From Rapana venosa (taxonomy: Eukaryota > Mollusca > Gastropoda > Neogastropoda > Muricidae): 64,000 nt of DNA. Below are positions 1 to 11,000 of the stretch, one piece after another (positions within the stretch are counted from its first letter, which is position 1; each line of letters opens with the position of its first letter). Below the pieces are notes generated by a model. It did not search any database, had not been told where the DNA came from, and worked only from the letters and a program-made list of their open reading frames with translations. The position numbers and the translations under genes were made by a program. The stretch lies in the NCBI GenBank assembly GCA_028751875.1, contig CM054140.1, forward strand, positions 17,128,814 through 17,192,813, in the 5' to 3' direction.

Positions 1-205
1 TTGGGTTCAGTACAGTCCCCCCAGTTCACCCAGCTGTAAATGGGTACCTGCCCTCTTTAGGGTCAGCGAAGGTAAAGCAGCGAGAGAGAGGAGATGGGCG
101 CCAACCTCAATATGCTGGCCCCTAGAGAAGTTGAGGTCTCTGATGCCTCACTCCCCTACGACCACATAGGTAATGGGACACCTTTACCTTTATCTCTTTT
201 AGAAG
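1..205 (+). repeat. SINE fragment, family D (cut by window edge)
   Basis: This stretch is the reverse complement of much of 50215-50510. Both share the blocks GTACAGTCCCCCCAGTTCAC (with small differences), ATGGGTACCTGCC and GGTAAAGCAGCGAG. The tRNA-like head lies beyond the window edge; the other copy has a head-like end near 50500. Confidence 0.6.
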
Positions 206-254
206 GTCAGACGGGAGTTGGTTAGGTCGGTATACGTGTTGTTAATCAAATATA

Positions 255-630
255 ATTCTTTTCGTTCCTCGGCCAGAGGAAGGTAGCCGCATTCCGACTT
301 TGGGGATGGTGTCTAAACACGGTACCTGTATGCATACGTCTCTTTTCTGTTGCTTTCTTTTTGAATTATGTTATCCGTTCCAACCAGCACGAAATCTCCT
401 ACTCTTCCGAAAGGCGGAACGGGTTTTTAAACGTGTGTGTCAAAGTCAAACTTTTATTTTCAGATGGTACATTGAATAAGCAGTGCATTTGCTTTTTTTC
501 ATCAAGCCATCTATCTAAAGAAAAAGAAAAAGCGAGAAAAAAAGATAATGTATGTAATAGTATAATGATGTATGTGTGTAAGATGTTTAGCGTGCGTTCG
601 CACACGGGGCCTCTCCACATTTAACAGGAA
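255..630 (-). repeat. SINE core and tail interrupted by a nested repeat
   Basis: The blocks GGTAGCCGCATTCCGACTTT, CTACTCTTCCGAAAGGCGGA and TGCGTTCGCACACGGGGCCT belong to the abundant SINE core seen throughout the window. The core is split near 438-566 by a different repeat (CAGATGGTACATTGAATAAG then CATCAAGCCATCTATCTAAA). GTGTGT motifs stand on both sides of the split and may be a target duplication. Confidence 0.6.
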
Positions 631-660
631 GAAATGGTCTTTCAAGATGATGTACCCACA

Positions 661-662
661 CA

Positions 663-709
<47 letters not shown>

Positions 710-799
710 TCTCTCTCTCTCAATGTGTGTGTGTGTAGTAGTAGTAGTAGTAGTACTTCAGTTTAACGTCCTTCCACTAAATAGTGAAATCAGACGGAA

Positions 800-860
<61 letters not shown>

Positions 861-865
861 TGTGT
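661..865. repeat. (CT)n and (GT)n microsatellites with a TTTAACGTC motif between them
   Basis: A (CT)n tract at 661-721 and a (GT)n tract at about 803-862 flank a short AGT run and the dispersed motif around 757-792 (TTCAGTTTAACGTCCTTCCA, then AGTGAAATCAGACGG). The same motif recurs at 2873, 3034 and 9079. Confidence 0.85.
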
Positions 866-1082
866 GGAGGGGTGGGGGGTTCTCTCCTTAGGGTCGGGCT
901 ACATCATTCAATCCTGCCCTCCGTCTTTTCATGCAGATTATAATGGCACACAAGCAGCATGCTTTTATCATCCATCCATCCCATCTGTCATATCAATTTT
1001 GGCCTTCTCTTTCTCGACGGAACACATGGACGGTGATTTGAACCCCGGCATCCCCAGGGTAACTGTTCTGTGAATTTTTTTT

Positions 1083-1680
1083 ATTGTTCCTCAGCTAGAG
1101 CTCAGAGATTCACTATTGGTGAGATTTTTGCGTATGCGACCGCCGCCCCCCCCCCCCCTCCCCCACACACCACCACCACCACCACCACCACTACCACCAC
1201 CCAATTAGGTAGCCACATTCCGACTCTGGGGATGGTGTCTAAACACGATACCTGTGTGCATGCGGTTTTGTTTTGGTTTGGTTTGTTGGGGTTGGGTTTT
1301 TTTGGGGGGGTTGGGGGTTTGGTCGATTGGTTGGTTGTTTTTGTTGTTGTTATTTTTGTTTTGTTTTGTTGTTTGTTTGTTTTTTGTTGTTGTTGTTTGG
1401 GGTTTTTTGGGGGGGCATCCGCTTCTTCCGACGCACAATGGCCTACTCTTTCGAAAGGTGGAACGGGTTTTTAAATGTGTGTGCAAGATGTTCTGCGTGC
1501 ACACAGGGCCTCGGTTCAGTAGTCTCATCCGAAGGGCTTTGACATTTACTTCGATTTTTTTTTCTCGTCAAATTGGGAAGAAAGGGCGAGGCTGGGGATC
1601 GAACCCAGAACCTCAAATTTTAAACTTGTTTGTTGGCTGGCGAACGTCTTCACCATCCTGCCACCCTCTCTTGTTCTCTG
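1083..1680 (-). repeat. Composite tRNA-derived SINE, head B, with an internal G/T expansion
   Basis: Read on the minus strand it begins near 1675 with a tRNA-like head (B-box GGTTCGATCCC near 1600). It continues through the shared core (ACTATAAACCGAGGCC type, here diverged) and ends with the GGTAGCCACATTCCGACTCT tail and the GAGCTCAGAGATTCAC block. A GTTT-rich low-complexity expansion at 1268-1415 and a CCA/C run at 1140-1200 interrupt it. Confidence 0.7.
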
Positions 1681-1783
1681 AAATGATTGGGGTATTTTCC
1701 ATCTGCCCCTCTCTCCTGCTCCATCCCCCACCCCATCCCCACCCCTGGATACCTTCCGATAAAAAAAAAATCCAGAAACTTAC

Positions 1784-2346
1784 CAAACTGTGCACTTCAA
1801 AGTGATTCGCTCCCCTTCCAGAGCCATGATGGCGTGAACTCCCTTCTGCTCTCCGTTCTGAAGCCTCTGGGCTTCCTTGAAGCGCTTCTTCAAGCATTCG
1901 TAGTAGTCCTGATACACTTCGTTCGCTTCTTCTCTCGATAGATCCCAGGCAGCTCCCCCAGACTGTTTGCCTCGCAATTTCTGCCACATGTTTTTCATGG
2001 TGTCTCCGAAACCGCGAGGAAACCGTGAAAAATGTTTGGAGCGTTCTTGGTCTTCCCTACTGGAATTTCTGCCAGAAAGTTGGTCCAGAAAAGATCTAAT
2101 GAAAGAGGCAAGTTTGTCGTCACTAGATCGTCGGTCATGAAAAGATTTAGATCTAGATCTATTGAAAAAGGCAAGTTTGTTGTCGTCTGCTGTTGAGTTC
2201 TTTGTGTCGACTGGCTCTGTTTTTAGCTCAGTTCCTCCGTGGTGTTCAAGCAGCAAAAAAAGGATGAGTAACAAAACTTTGCCACTGACTATGCAAGATT
2301 CAACATACTGCGCCATGATTTTAGTATAGAGTTTCCTCCATTCCAT
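1784..2346 (-). CDS. First coding exon of an unrecognised secreted or membrane protein (partial gene)
   Basis: The minus-strand open frame encodes about 187 residues of ordinary, non-repetitive composition and runs exactly into a good splice donor (TTTG|GTAAGTTT, boundary at 1784). A second methionine (MAQYVESC) is followed by a hydrophobic core (VLLLILFLLLEHH), consistent with a signal peptide or anchor near residues 11-38. The middle is polar and basic (SRSKSFHDRRSSDDKL; two related AFFNRSRS/ASFIRSFL blocks). The C-terminal part contains YYECLKKRFKEAQRL and closes with ALEGERITLKCTV, which resembles the start of an immunoglobulin fold (strand B, G-x-x-x-x-L-x-C). This suggests, but does not prove, an Ig domain continuing in the next exon, which would lie left of the window. 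I do not recognise the gene. Start choice between the first and second methionine is open. Confidence 0.55.
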
Positions 2347-2988
2347 GTTTTTGTGTTTGTTTGTTTGTTTTCTTTTGTTTTTAATATCCCATATGATACG
2401 TCAAAAATTTTAACCAATCACACGTTAGGCTACGTTTTAACTCGGTGTGATCTGAAACTAAAATTGATGGCTAAAAATAATTTTTCTAAAGTGCAATCAT
2501 CCTGTTCGCTTTTTCTCTCTCTCTTTTTTCTGGCAGCTTTTGTCAAAACTGACGAAAAACAAACCAAGAGACAAATTCAAACAAATGATATTGAACTTTT
2601 TTTTTTAAACATATTTCCAGGGATACTGATCTAGTCTAACTCTCGTGGATTTAACATGGATCATTATTGCGATAATAGTATTGTCTTAGGAAATGAGTCA
2701 GTGTGTGTCAAAATGGAAAATAGGTATGAGCTCAAAATTAAATCAGTTGATGATCCCGAGAGTCATAGAGCGATCAAACAAGCCAAATCCAACACATACA
2801 AAAACAAAAAGCTTTTTCCGCTGAAAATCAGTGTCATGTGTATGTGCGCGCACATGTGTAAGTAAGTAAAGTAAGTCTTCAATTTTAACGTCTTTCCACT
2901 TTAAGTGATACCAGACGGCCCTAAAATAGGAGACTGAGTGAAAGAGATGGATAGATAGATAGATAGATCTACTCTGTGTGTTGCGTGC

Positions 2989-3033
<45 letters not shown>

Positions 3034-3061
3034 GTTCTTCAATTTAACGTCTATTCACATT

Positions 3062-3106
<45 letters not shown>

Positions 3107-3160
3107 GTGTGTGTGTGTGTGTTTGTGCGTGTGTGTGTGTGTGTGTGTAATAAAGAGTAA
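2347..3160. other. 5' flank of the secreted-protein exon; (GT)n tracts
   Basis: No gene is visible. The stretch is AT-rich and holds (GT)n tracts at about 2993-3031 and 3066-3148, a GATA run near 2948, and two copies of the TTTAACGTC motif (2873-2915 and 3034-3062). It ends where the inverted LINE begins. Confidence 0.6.
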
Positions 3161-4375
3161 TAACAAGGGAAATACACAAGTAGTAGTCTTAACATAAACA
3201 GATCAAGAACAACATTTTAAAAACAATAGAAAAAGAAGGAAAAAAGGAAAAGAAATTCAAACAGAACTACAACTATAATAAATGCCCTATAGGACTTAGC
3301 AATAAACCTTTAGCAATGTCAAACGTTAGCTTTACATTGTTCAAAACTTCGTCAATGGTATTCTCAGAAAAGGCAGGGAGATAAGTTTTTAAATTCTCAC
3401 ATTCAAGTATGATATGTGTATTTGAAATATATTCACCACATAAGCATTTAACATCCTTGCTGAATTTTGTTGTGAATGCATTTAATCTTATCCTGAAAAA
3501 CAATGCCTTGAGTTGTCTTTCTTTGACAGCATTTGTATAAATCTCTAAGTGATCAATGCATTCAATTACGTTCTTCCCACTCGGAGCTGAATGTGAAAGC
3601 CGCTTGATTTGCCGATGTTTTTCTATGAATTTGTTTAAGGAAGCTTCTTCTAACAACTGATAACCCTCTGCAATGGATAGAGGGACATGCAGTACTGTAG
3701 ACCCCTTGTCATTACGTGCACCTTTCTTCGCAGCCCGATCAGCCCACTCATTAGAAAATAATCCTATATGTGAAGGAATCCAGCAAAAGGAAACATGAAT
3801 TCCTCGTAAGCACAGAAGATTTATAAAGTATTTGATATTTATTATAAGTTTAGGAGATTGCTTATAAGTTATTGACTTTAAGGCATATAAAACTGATTTT
3901 GAATCCACACAAAGTAATATGTGAAAGAAACAGTATGGATGATCTAAAATAAAATTCAAAGCATGAGAATAGCGATCAGTTCAGCTGTTAAAAACAGATC
4001 GATTTTTACCAAATAATATGACTTTTCTACTTTTAGTGTTGGTATTGACGAATGCTGAACAGCTTGATGATTGTCTAAAAGAGAGCCATCTGTATAAATT
4101 TTAAGATAATGAGAGTAATTATGTTCTATATGTAAATGAACATTAACTGCCATGATATTTGGATTCTCATTCTTTTTCATGTTAATATAATCTACATCAA
4201 AGTGAGCTCGCTTCATTTCCCAAACAGGACAGATTGAAACTGCTCTTTGTGAGTCTACATCAGATGTTAAAATTTCAGAACGCTCGTAAAGATCTGATGT
4301 ATAGGTACCTATTGTAATTAAAGATGGCGGAGACCGCCTGGAGCTAATTGTTAACTGTCAGACTTTATGCGGAAT
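3160..4375 (-). mobile_element. 3' part of a non-LTR retrotransposon: RNase H domain and 3' UTR
   Basis: On the minus strand a reading frame enters near 4370 (TISSRRSPP, then GTYTSDLYERS and PVWEMKRAHFD, the usual linker between RT and RNase H). It proceeds to the RNase H motif IYTDGS and a TAELIAI helix. A frameshift near 3956-3960 moves the rest to another frame at 3273-3959, with DSKSVLYALKSI, WIPSHIGLFSNEWADRAAK and a zinc-knuckle-like CLCGEY...THIILEC. The frame closes near 3273. These are the D-E-D-type RNase H signatures of I/Nimb-like elements. It lacks EN and RT, which lie inverted next to it from about 4345. Confidence 0.85.
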
Positions 4376-4383
4376 ACGCAAAC

Positions 4384-5715
4384 ATGACGAGAACAAGAAG
4401 TATGGGAGGCGTCCATAAATCTACACAAGCAGCACCTGTGAAGAATGTGTGCACGAGGAGGTCCACCACCAACAGTATGGACAGGAAAAGCAGCCTGACC
4501 AGGGGCATCGACAACGCCTGTGGAAATGAAGGCCAAACAGACGGTTGCGGAGATCTAGATCTAGCGCGAACAGAGGAATCTCTCAGGTCTAGATCTACCA
4601 GTCCTCCTGCCGCTCTTCAAGGAAATTCCACGATGGCAGCCCTTACTGACAAAATACAAGAACTGGGTGGAATAATTTCAACTTTATGTGCCCGGATTTC
4701 CTCACTTGAAAAAACAGTTCAAGAGCAGGACAGTCAGAAAAGGGTGCAAAAAGTTCCAAAACAGGTTAGTGTCGATGCCTGCACGCAAACAAACATACAG
4801 GACACACTTTTTTCTTATGCTGATGCCATTAAACAAAAAACTTGCTACCAGCATAAACCAGATTTGTCAAAAAGACCTACCAACAAAAAGAAAATAATAC
4901 AGTCAAAAATAGATTCGCAACAAAGAACAAAGAGGAACGTCACACACCAAAGCCATAATGACGTCCACCAAGTAGATGACATAAAACCTTCTGTTGACCA
5001 AGAATCTGTACAGCACAGGAACAAACAACACCGGGTGAACAAACAACACCAGGACCTGCCGGTTTGTGTTATCATTCAAGATTCAGTTATGAATGGTGTG
5101 GACAGGAGAAGACTTGGTCGATCATTTGGAATCAAGGCCTTCACGAACAAATGTTACACCACAGACAAGATCCAGGACACTGTGCACAGCACCTGTTCCA
5201 GACTGAGTCAGCCCCCAGATGCCATCCTGATTCATTGTGGAATTCATGATCTGAAGAAGAAAGATGTGCAAAGTGCCAGTAAATCCTTCTTGGTAAGCGT
5301 TGACAACATCACCCAAGACTACCCCAACGCAAAGGTGATTATCAGTAAAGCAGCACCAACTGCTGATATTCAACTGGAACTAAAACGGAATCTTTTCAAC
5401 GCCTTAATCTCTGCCGATCTGTACGAAAAATCTCGGATATCCATTGTATCCCATGACAATTTGAACACCAGTGTTGACTTCTTAAGGAATGACAAACTCC
5501 ACCCAACCAAGAAAGGAGCCTCTGTTCTCGCCTCAATTATCGGCAGGCACATTCGCAACTTGTTCTGGGAACTACCACGTAGACGACCCATCAAACGTCA
5601 AAGACACGTACTACCTGCACAGAGACGGCCACCCTCGTTCCGCCTCAACCCACAGCAGGAAGGAAATATTAACCGATGGCGAAACCGTTACGAACAGTTG
5701 TATAACTATTGCTGA
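4384..5715 (+). CDS. Retrotransposon ORF1 with coiled coil and SGNH esterase-like domain
   Basis: This intact frame of about 443 codons begins at MTRTRSMGG (an in-frame ATG at 4348 lies in the junction region and is less likely to be native). Residues around 95-130 form a predicted coiled coil (LTDKIQELGGIISTL, RISSLEKTVQEQ). The middle is lysine- and glutamine-rich. The C-terminal half shows the order of an SGNH/GDSL hydrolase: CVIIQDSVMNGV (nucleophile serine in a QDS variant of GDS), ILIHCGIHDL (GxND block with His for Asn) and DKLHPTKKG (Asp and His of the DxxH block). Esterase ORF1 proteins are known from CR1-like and related LINEs. The function is presumably RNA binding and assembly of the retrotransposition particle. 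The altered block residues make catalysis uncertain. Confidence 0.75.
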   Translation: MTRTRSMGGVHKSTQAAPVKNVCTRRSTTNSMDRKSSLTRGIDNACGNEGQTDGCGDLDLARTEESLRSRSTSPPAALQGNSTMAALTDKIQELGGIISTLCARISSLEKTVQEQDSQKRVQKVPKQVSVDACTQTNIQDTLFSYADAIKQKTCYQHKPDLSKRPTNKKKIIQSKIDSQQRTKRNVTHQSHNDVHQVDDIKPSVDQESVQHRNKQHRVNKQHQDLPVCVIIQDSVMNGVDRRRLGRSFGIKAFTNKCYTTDKIQDTVHSTCSRLSQPPDAILIHCGIHDLKKKDVQSASKSFLVSVDNITQDYPNAKVIISKAAPTADIQLELKRNLFNALISADLYEKSRISIVSHDNLNTSVDFLRNDKLHPTKKGASVLASIIGRHIRNLFWELPRRRPIKRQRHVLPAQRRPPSFRLNPQQEGNINRWRNRYEQLYNYC

Positions 5716-6298
5716 CTAACTAGATGTTCCACAATTTCAATCAAGTCTACAATATTATGATTATAGTGTAATATCCAGCAATTCCAGTTCTTCAGTTGTG
5801 AAGCGTCATGTTTGTGTATAAACCGCATAACTGTTTTTCAAGATATTAGCTTGTCTGTATAACAGAGCAAACCCGTTACATTTGAGGACGCATTTTTTAG
5901 TATTATATTCTGGACACTTTCCCCCTCCCCCTTCCTCCCTGTGTGTGTTTTGGTATATATTGTTATTACTATTAGAATTAGATTTTTCATTTCTAGAAAT
6001 CTAGTCAAGCTGATCTTTTTTCTTTTCTTTTTTCCCCCTTTGCAGTATTTTATATAAATAGTTCAGTGAGTTTCTCACAGTAATCTTATTCAATCTGACA
6101 GTACTGAAATCTCCATTCAACAGAGTTCTATATATTTTTGTTACGGTGTTTATGTGGAAGACTTGGTAGGGGGTGGGGTGGAGTTGTTTCATTACTTATT
6201 ACTGTTTTTGGTGGGGTTTTGTTTGTTTAGTTGGGTTTAAAAAAAAAAAAAAAATTTTACATTTTTTTCCCCCTCTTTTCCTTTATCCTACTTATACA
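5716..6298 (+). other. Spacer between retrotransposon ORF1 and ORF2
   Basis: AT-rich spacer between the stop of ORF1 and the first methionine of the endonuclease frame. It includes T- and A-homopolymers and shows no coding potential. Confidence 0.5.
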
Positions 6299-9055
6299 AT
6301 GGTCTCTAAGAAAAAGCAGGCTGTTAAAATCATGCAGTGGAATGTAAGATCTATTTCCACAAACCTGGCGTATTTGATCCACCACCTTTCAAAAAATGAT
6401 TATCAGGCTCTTATTTTACAATCTCTAAATGTTAACAAAAATAAAATTCCCAGATTACCAGGGTACTATTATCCACCTATACATCAGAAAGTTGAGGGTA
6501 TAACAAAGATTAGTGCAGCTATTTACATAAAAGAAGGAATAGAGTACAGCCTAAAATCTCCACCAATACCTGGTAACATCCCAGATCTACATTCATGTGC
6601 AGCATGTGTCAAGTTTAATGATCACTTAATCTTAAATATTATGTCTGTATATTTACCAAAAGGACCTAACAACTTAACACAGATTGGATTCAAAATCTCA
6701 AGATAACGAAAAAATGGCTTATTGGAGGAGATTTCAATGCACATGCACCATTTTGGGACAAAGATTGCATTTCAGTTACCAGCAATAGGTTTGTAGAAAA
6801 CGTGGTTGATTCTTGTCTATGTTTATTGAATGACGGCAGCGTTACTAGAATTCCTGATGTCTCAAGTCACAGAGCGTCAGCAATAGATCTAACTTTAGTG
6901 TCACCAATACTTGTTCCTGAATGCGATTGGTCAACGCATAAAGATACTCTAGGCAGTGATCATTTACCTATCATTATAACTTTTAATAACCAATTATGTC
7001 AATGGGAAATTAAAAAGGACAAAGTTCCAAAATATAATTATAAGCGTGCTGACTGGGAAAAGTTTAAACATGTTTTAGCTTCTTACAATACAGAGTATAT
7101 AGGTACTCACGACATAGATCAAATGTATACTAGCATAACAATAATTATACTAACAAGCTGCAAACATGTCTATTCCTAGATGTCAATCAGGAAAACCTAT
7201 TAAACATTTAGGAAATGTCTGGTGGACGCAAGCATGTGAGGAAGCTGTACATAAAAAACATTAATTGCATAAAGCTTTTCTCAAAAACAAATCACCTAGT
7301 AACCATGATGAGCAGAAAAAGGCCAAAAACTACTGTAACATGGTCATAGCACAAGCTAAAAAACGTATTGGTCCTCATTTTGTAGAAGTGAAATATCAAA
7401 TCATAAAAGACATTCCAAAAGTATGGACAAAATTTAATGAAATGACAAAAGGAATAAAACTAACCAACATGCCCAATTGTTCTAGAAAACAAAGAGTTTC
7501 CATCTAGCGCAGAAAAGCTGAGGCGTTTGCTATGATGTTTTCAAATACCATGCGTAAGGAGGGTCTATCAGCTAAACACAGAGCATTCAGAAGCAAAGAA
7601 GAAGTCAAAAATGAATATGTAGACCCAGTGCCTGATACCACTCTTTATATCAATGCTCCAATTACACTCCAGGAAGTAAAAGATGCTATTTTGTCACTTC
7701 CTAATAAGAAAACATCCGTTGGAGCTGATGCGATTTCCAATGATATGATCAAACACTTACCAGAAAATTTCATTATACTTCTTCATAAACTTTTTGTAAC
7801 TGCTGGGTCCAGGGTGTCATTCCAGTACAATGGAAACAGTCCATTGTGGTACCAATCCACAAGCAAGGAAAGCCGAAGACAGATAAAGCCAGTTACAGGC
7901 CCATAGCATTGACCTCACATACTGGAAAGCTCATGGAGAGAGTTGTTCTTGGAAGGTTACTATACTATTGTCAGAAAAATAACATTATTGCAAACAACCA
8001 AGCAGGCTTTCAGCGAGGTAGATCTGCTATAGATAACCTAGTTAAACTTACAACACGTGTAAAACAACAATTTGCACGTAGAAAAAATGTTCTTGCAACG
8101 TTTTTTGACATAACTAAAGCCTATGATCAAGTTTGGCATGCAAAGTTATTAAGTAAGTTAAAGACAATTGGTCTTTCCGGTAACATTTATCATTACATCA
8201 AGAGCTTTCTTAGCAATAGATCTATTCAGATAAAGGTAGGTAATAACTATTCAGATCCTAGAAATCTTGATATGGGCTTACCACAAGGCTCCGTTATAGC
8301 ACCAGTTTTATTTAATATCCTATTACATGATCTTCCCAAACATTTGTCTCAGAACGTTGTCCTAGTTCAATATGCAGACGACATATGCATGTGGATGAAT
8401 GTTACCATGAAACAAAAACACATCGAAAGGTCTTTAAATTATATTAAAAAACTGTACCAAAAAGACTTGATAATTTAAATAAGTACATAATTGAAAATGG
8501 CCTAAAATTATCCACAGAAAAAACGCATATGATGCTTTTTTAACAACGGTTGCAATCCAGACAACTTACCTGTGTTCAAAATTGAAAACGAGACAATTGA
8601 ATATAAGCACTTAGTAAAATTTTAGGGGTTTTTCTTTCTTCAAAGTTAACTTGGAATGCCCACATTGAATATATCTTAACTAAAGGAAGAAAATGTTTAA
8701 ATCTGTTAAAAATTGTACGAAAGCAGTATTGGGGACAAGACATGACAATTCTCAAACATCTGTCTACCTCTCTAATTAGATCTAAATTATCATATGGACA
8801 AGAAGTTTATTTTAGTGCACCTAAGTACTTATTAAAGAAGCTTCAAAGTGTAGACTGTAAGGCGTACAGACTTGCTCTAGGTGTGCCATTTCATGCCTCG
8901 GCACTTGATACATATAACGAAACTGGAATATTACCGCTTGATGAGTACCGACAACTTGTATGTGCTAAATATATTCTGAGAAGCTCAACACCTGAAAACT
9001 TTGCTTCAGAAGAAATGAAAATGAGGTCTGAAACAGATTTTCCCAAAAGAGCGCA
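6299..9055 (+). pseudogene. Retrotransposon ORF2: endonuclease plus reverse transcriptase, frameshifted and truncated
   Basis: The frame opens at MVSKKKQAVKIMQWNVRSI, the N terminus of an apurinic-type endonuclease. It is broken by a frameshift near 6700 and resumes with WLIGGDFNAHAPFWD and GSDHLPIIITF (catalytic SDH). Further shifts or stops fall near 7179-7265, 7507-7532, 7850-7900 and 8478-8742. The RT core is recognisable: SYRPIALTSHTGKLMERV, GFQRGRSAIDNL, FFDITKAYDQVW, GLPQGSVIAPVLFN and the active-site QYADDICMW. The thumb-like C-terminal piece ends at ETDFPKRAH, where a GT microsatellite starts at 9057. The RNase H expected next is on the opposite strand at 3.2-4.4 kb. This copy cannot encode an active enzyme as it stands. 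Confidence 0.85.
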
Positions 9056-9056
9056 C

Positions 9057-9262
9057 ATGTGTGTGTGTGTGTGTGTGTTCATATTCATTTAACGTCTTTT
9101 CACAAGTTGTGATATCAGATGTGTGTGCGTGCGTGTGTGTAAAAAACTTGTACTTAAACGATTCCTTTTAAACCTTTTTTTGTGCAGATAAAGCCTGTAT
9201 ATTATAATGAATTTTAGCATAGGCTAATAATGCCAAAAGCAGCCCAGAATATGAAACGGTAG
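9057..9262. repeat. (GT)n plus TTTAACGTC motif at the right end of the LINE
   Basis: A (GT)n tract starts at 9057 and is followed at 9079-9122 by TTCATTTAACGTCTTTTCAC and a GTGATATCAGATG block. This matches motif copies at the left end of the LINE (2873 and 3034). Confidence 0.75.
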
Positions 9263-9660
9263 TTGCTTTCGGTTTTTTATTTTGTGATGGGTTGTTGTTT
9301 TTGTTGTGGTTGCTGTTGGTTTTGTTTGATTTTTGTTGGGGTTGTTTGTTGTTTTTTGGGGGGGGTTGTTTGTTTTGTTAGTTTGTTGTTGTTTGTTTTG
9401 TTGGAGTTTGTTTTGGGGTTGTTTTTTGTGGGGGGGGTTTGGTTTTTTTTGGGGGGTGGGGGCTTTTTGTTTGTTTTTTGTTTGGTTGGTGGTGGCTGAA
9501 CTTTTTTTTTTATTTGTGGGGTTATGTTCTTGTTTTTTGTGGTTTGTTTGTTGGCGGGGGAGGGGGGAGAGAGAGATTTGTGAGGTGTTTTGCTTATACT
9601 TCTATGAGTGCTTGAGACTCTTTTGGCATACATTTTGTCATTGCTTTCTGACCTAAAAAT
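9263..9660. repeat. G/T-rich low-complexity block
   Basis: The + strand is almost only G and T (GTTTGTTGTTGTTT-like with G runs). Both strands have open frames only because of composition. No gene. Confidence 0.8.
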
Positions 9661-10057
9661 CTTAAGAGAAATTTTTCTTTTCTGGTACTTTTTGTTTATC
9701 CCTCCCTATCACCTCCCCATTTGATTTTAGATTTAATTTTTTTAACCAATTCATTCCATTTTCTCAAAAACCTCACCCCAGCACAACAGGTTGATTTTTT
9801 ACTGAACGTGATTTTCTGTGGGTAGGTACAGGGTACGGGTGAATGGGACGGAGAATGGGGGGGGGGGGGGGAGAAGGAGGCAGTGGAATAAGTGGGACTT
9901 GCAGTCATTTGTTTAGTAAGGCCCCTTTTTTCACGAATTTTTATTAATATCTTCTTTCTTTTTCTTTTAGTAAGTGTCCATATGAGGGTCTCTGTATATG
10001 TGTGTGTGCGTGCGCCCACATGTGTGTGTGCATGAACAGTTTCATCATAATGTGCAC

Positions 10058-10097
<40 letters not shown>

Positions 10098-10155
10098 GTG
10101 TGTGCTATATGTGTGTGTGTGCAAAATAAACAAACTAACACACACACACGCACAC

Positions 10156-10229
<74 letters not shown>

Positions 10230-10633
10230 CGTTTGGAGCCAAATAACAGTGTGAAACTACACACAATAAAAACCAAAAAAACACAAAAAATTCAAGCAAA
10301 CCCATTTTACTCATCTTTCCCACGCATGCAGTCATGTATTATTTCACCACAAACTATATGTCACACAATCTCAACAGCTTCGGATAAAAACAAACATAAC
10401 CCCCCCAACAAAAAAATAATAATGATAATACACATAGTGAAAATAGTTCTGATTACATTCTGTCATCCTTCTTTTCATTTTCTGTTAAATTTTCGAGAAA
10501 AATGTGTAATTTTTTGTTAAACATTCATAAAATAATGACCAAATATGACAAATGTTTTCACTGCATCATTACAAATATCATATGAGATTCAAATAAGCAC
10601 AAACACAAAGATAATCATAGCAACACACTCTCT

Positions 10634-10688
<55 letters not shown>

Positions 10689-10963
10689 AAATCAAACACA
10701 CACACACACACACATACACACACACACAAAAGAAGAGAGAGGGACATTTAAATCATAATAATTCTACTCCTAGGTATAAGAATTTTCTTCCTCATGACTG
10801 CTATCATCTTCTATATTGATTCATTGGACTAGGCACGAGCCCTTAAGGTTACCAACAAAATAAAATAAATTTCTTAAAAAACCACCTGACTCGCACATGA
10901 GGCGAAGACTAAGGCAGCGATAGGTTTGTCTCTTAAGTAAATGCACGCACACAGTGCACGCAG

Positions 10964-11000
<37 letters not shown>

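Larger units (their letters stand above)
3160..9058 (-). mobile_element. RNase-H-type LINE with inverted 5' part (twin-priming structure)
   Basis: Reading the minus strand from 9058, the 5' part (ORF1, EN, RT) is inverted. From about 4375 the 3' part (RNase H and 3' UTR) is in direct orientation. The two parts are complementary in content: RT ends at the point where the other piece begins. Both outer ends abut GT microsatellites. The domain set fits I/Nimb-like elements, although the esterase-like ORF1 is more typical of CR1 relatives. Clade assignment is therefore tentative. Confidence 0.7.

Noticed and set aside
10002..10520. Frames with RERERE or SLSLSL stretches and many VCVCVC frames
   Set aside because: Microsatellite translations (CT, GA, GT, CA) without splice support or homology.
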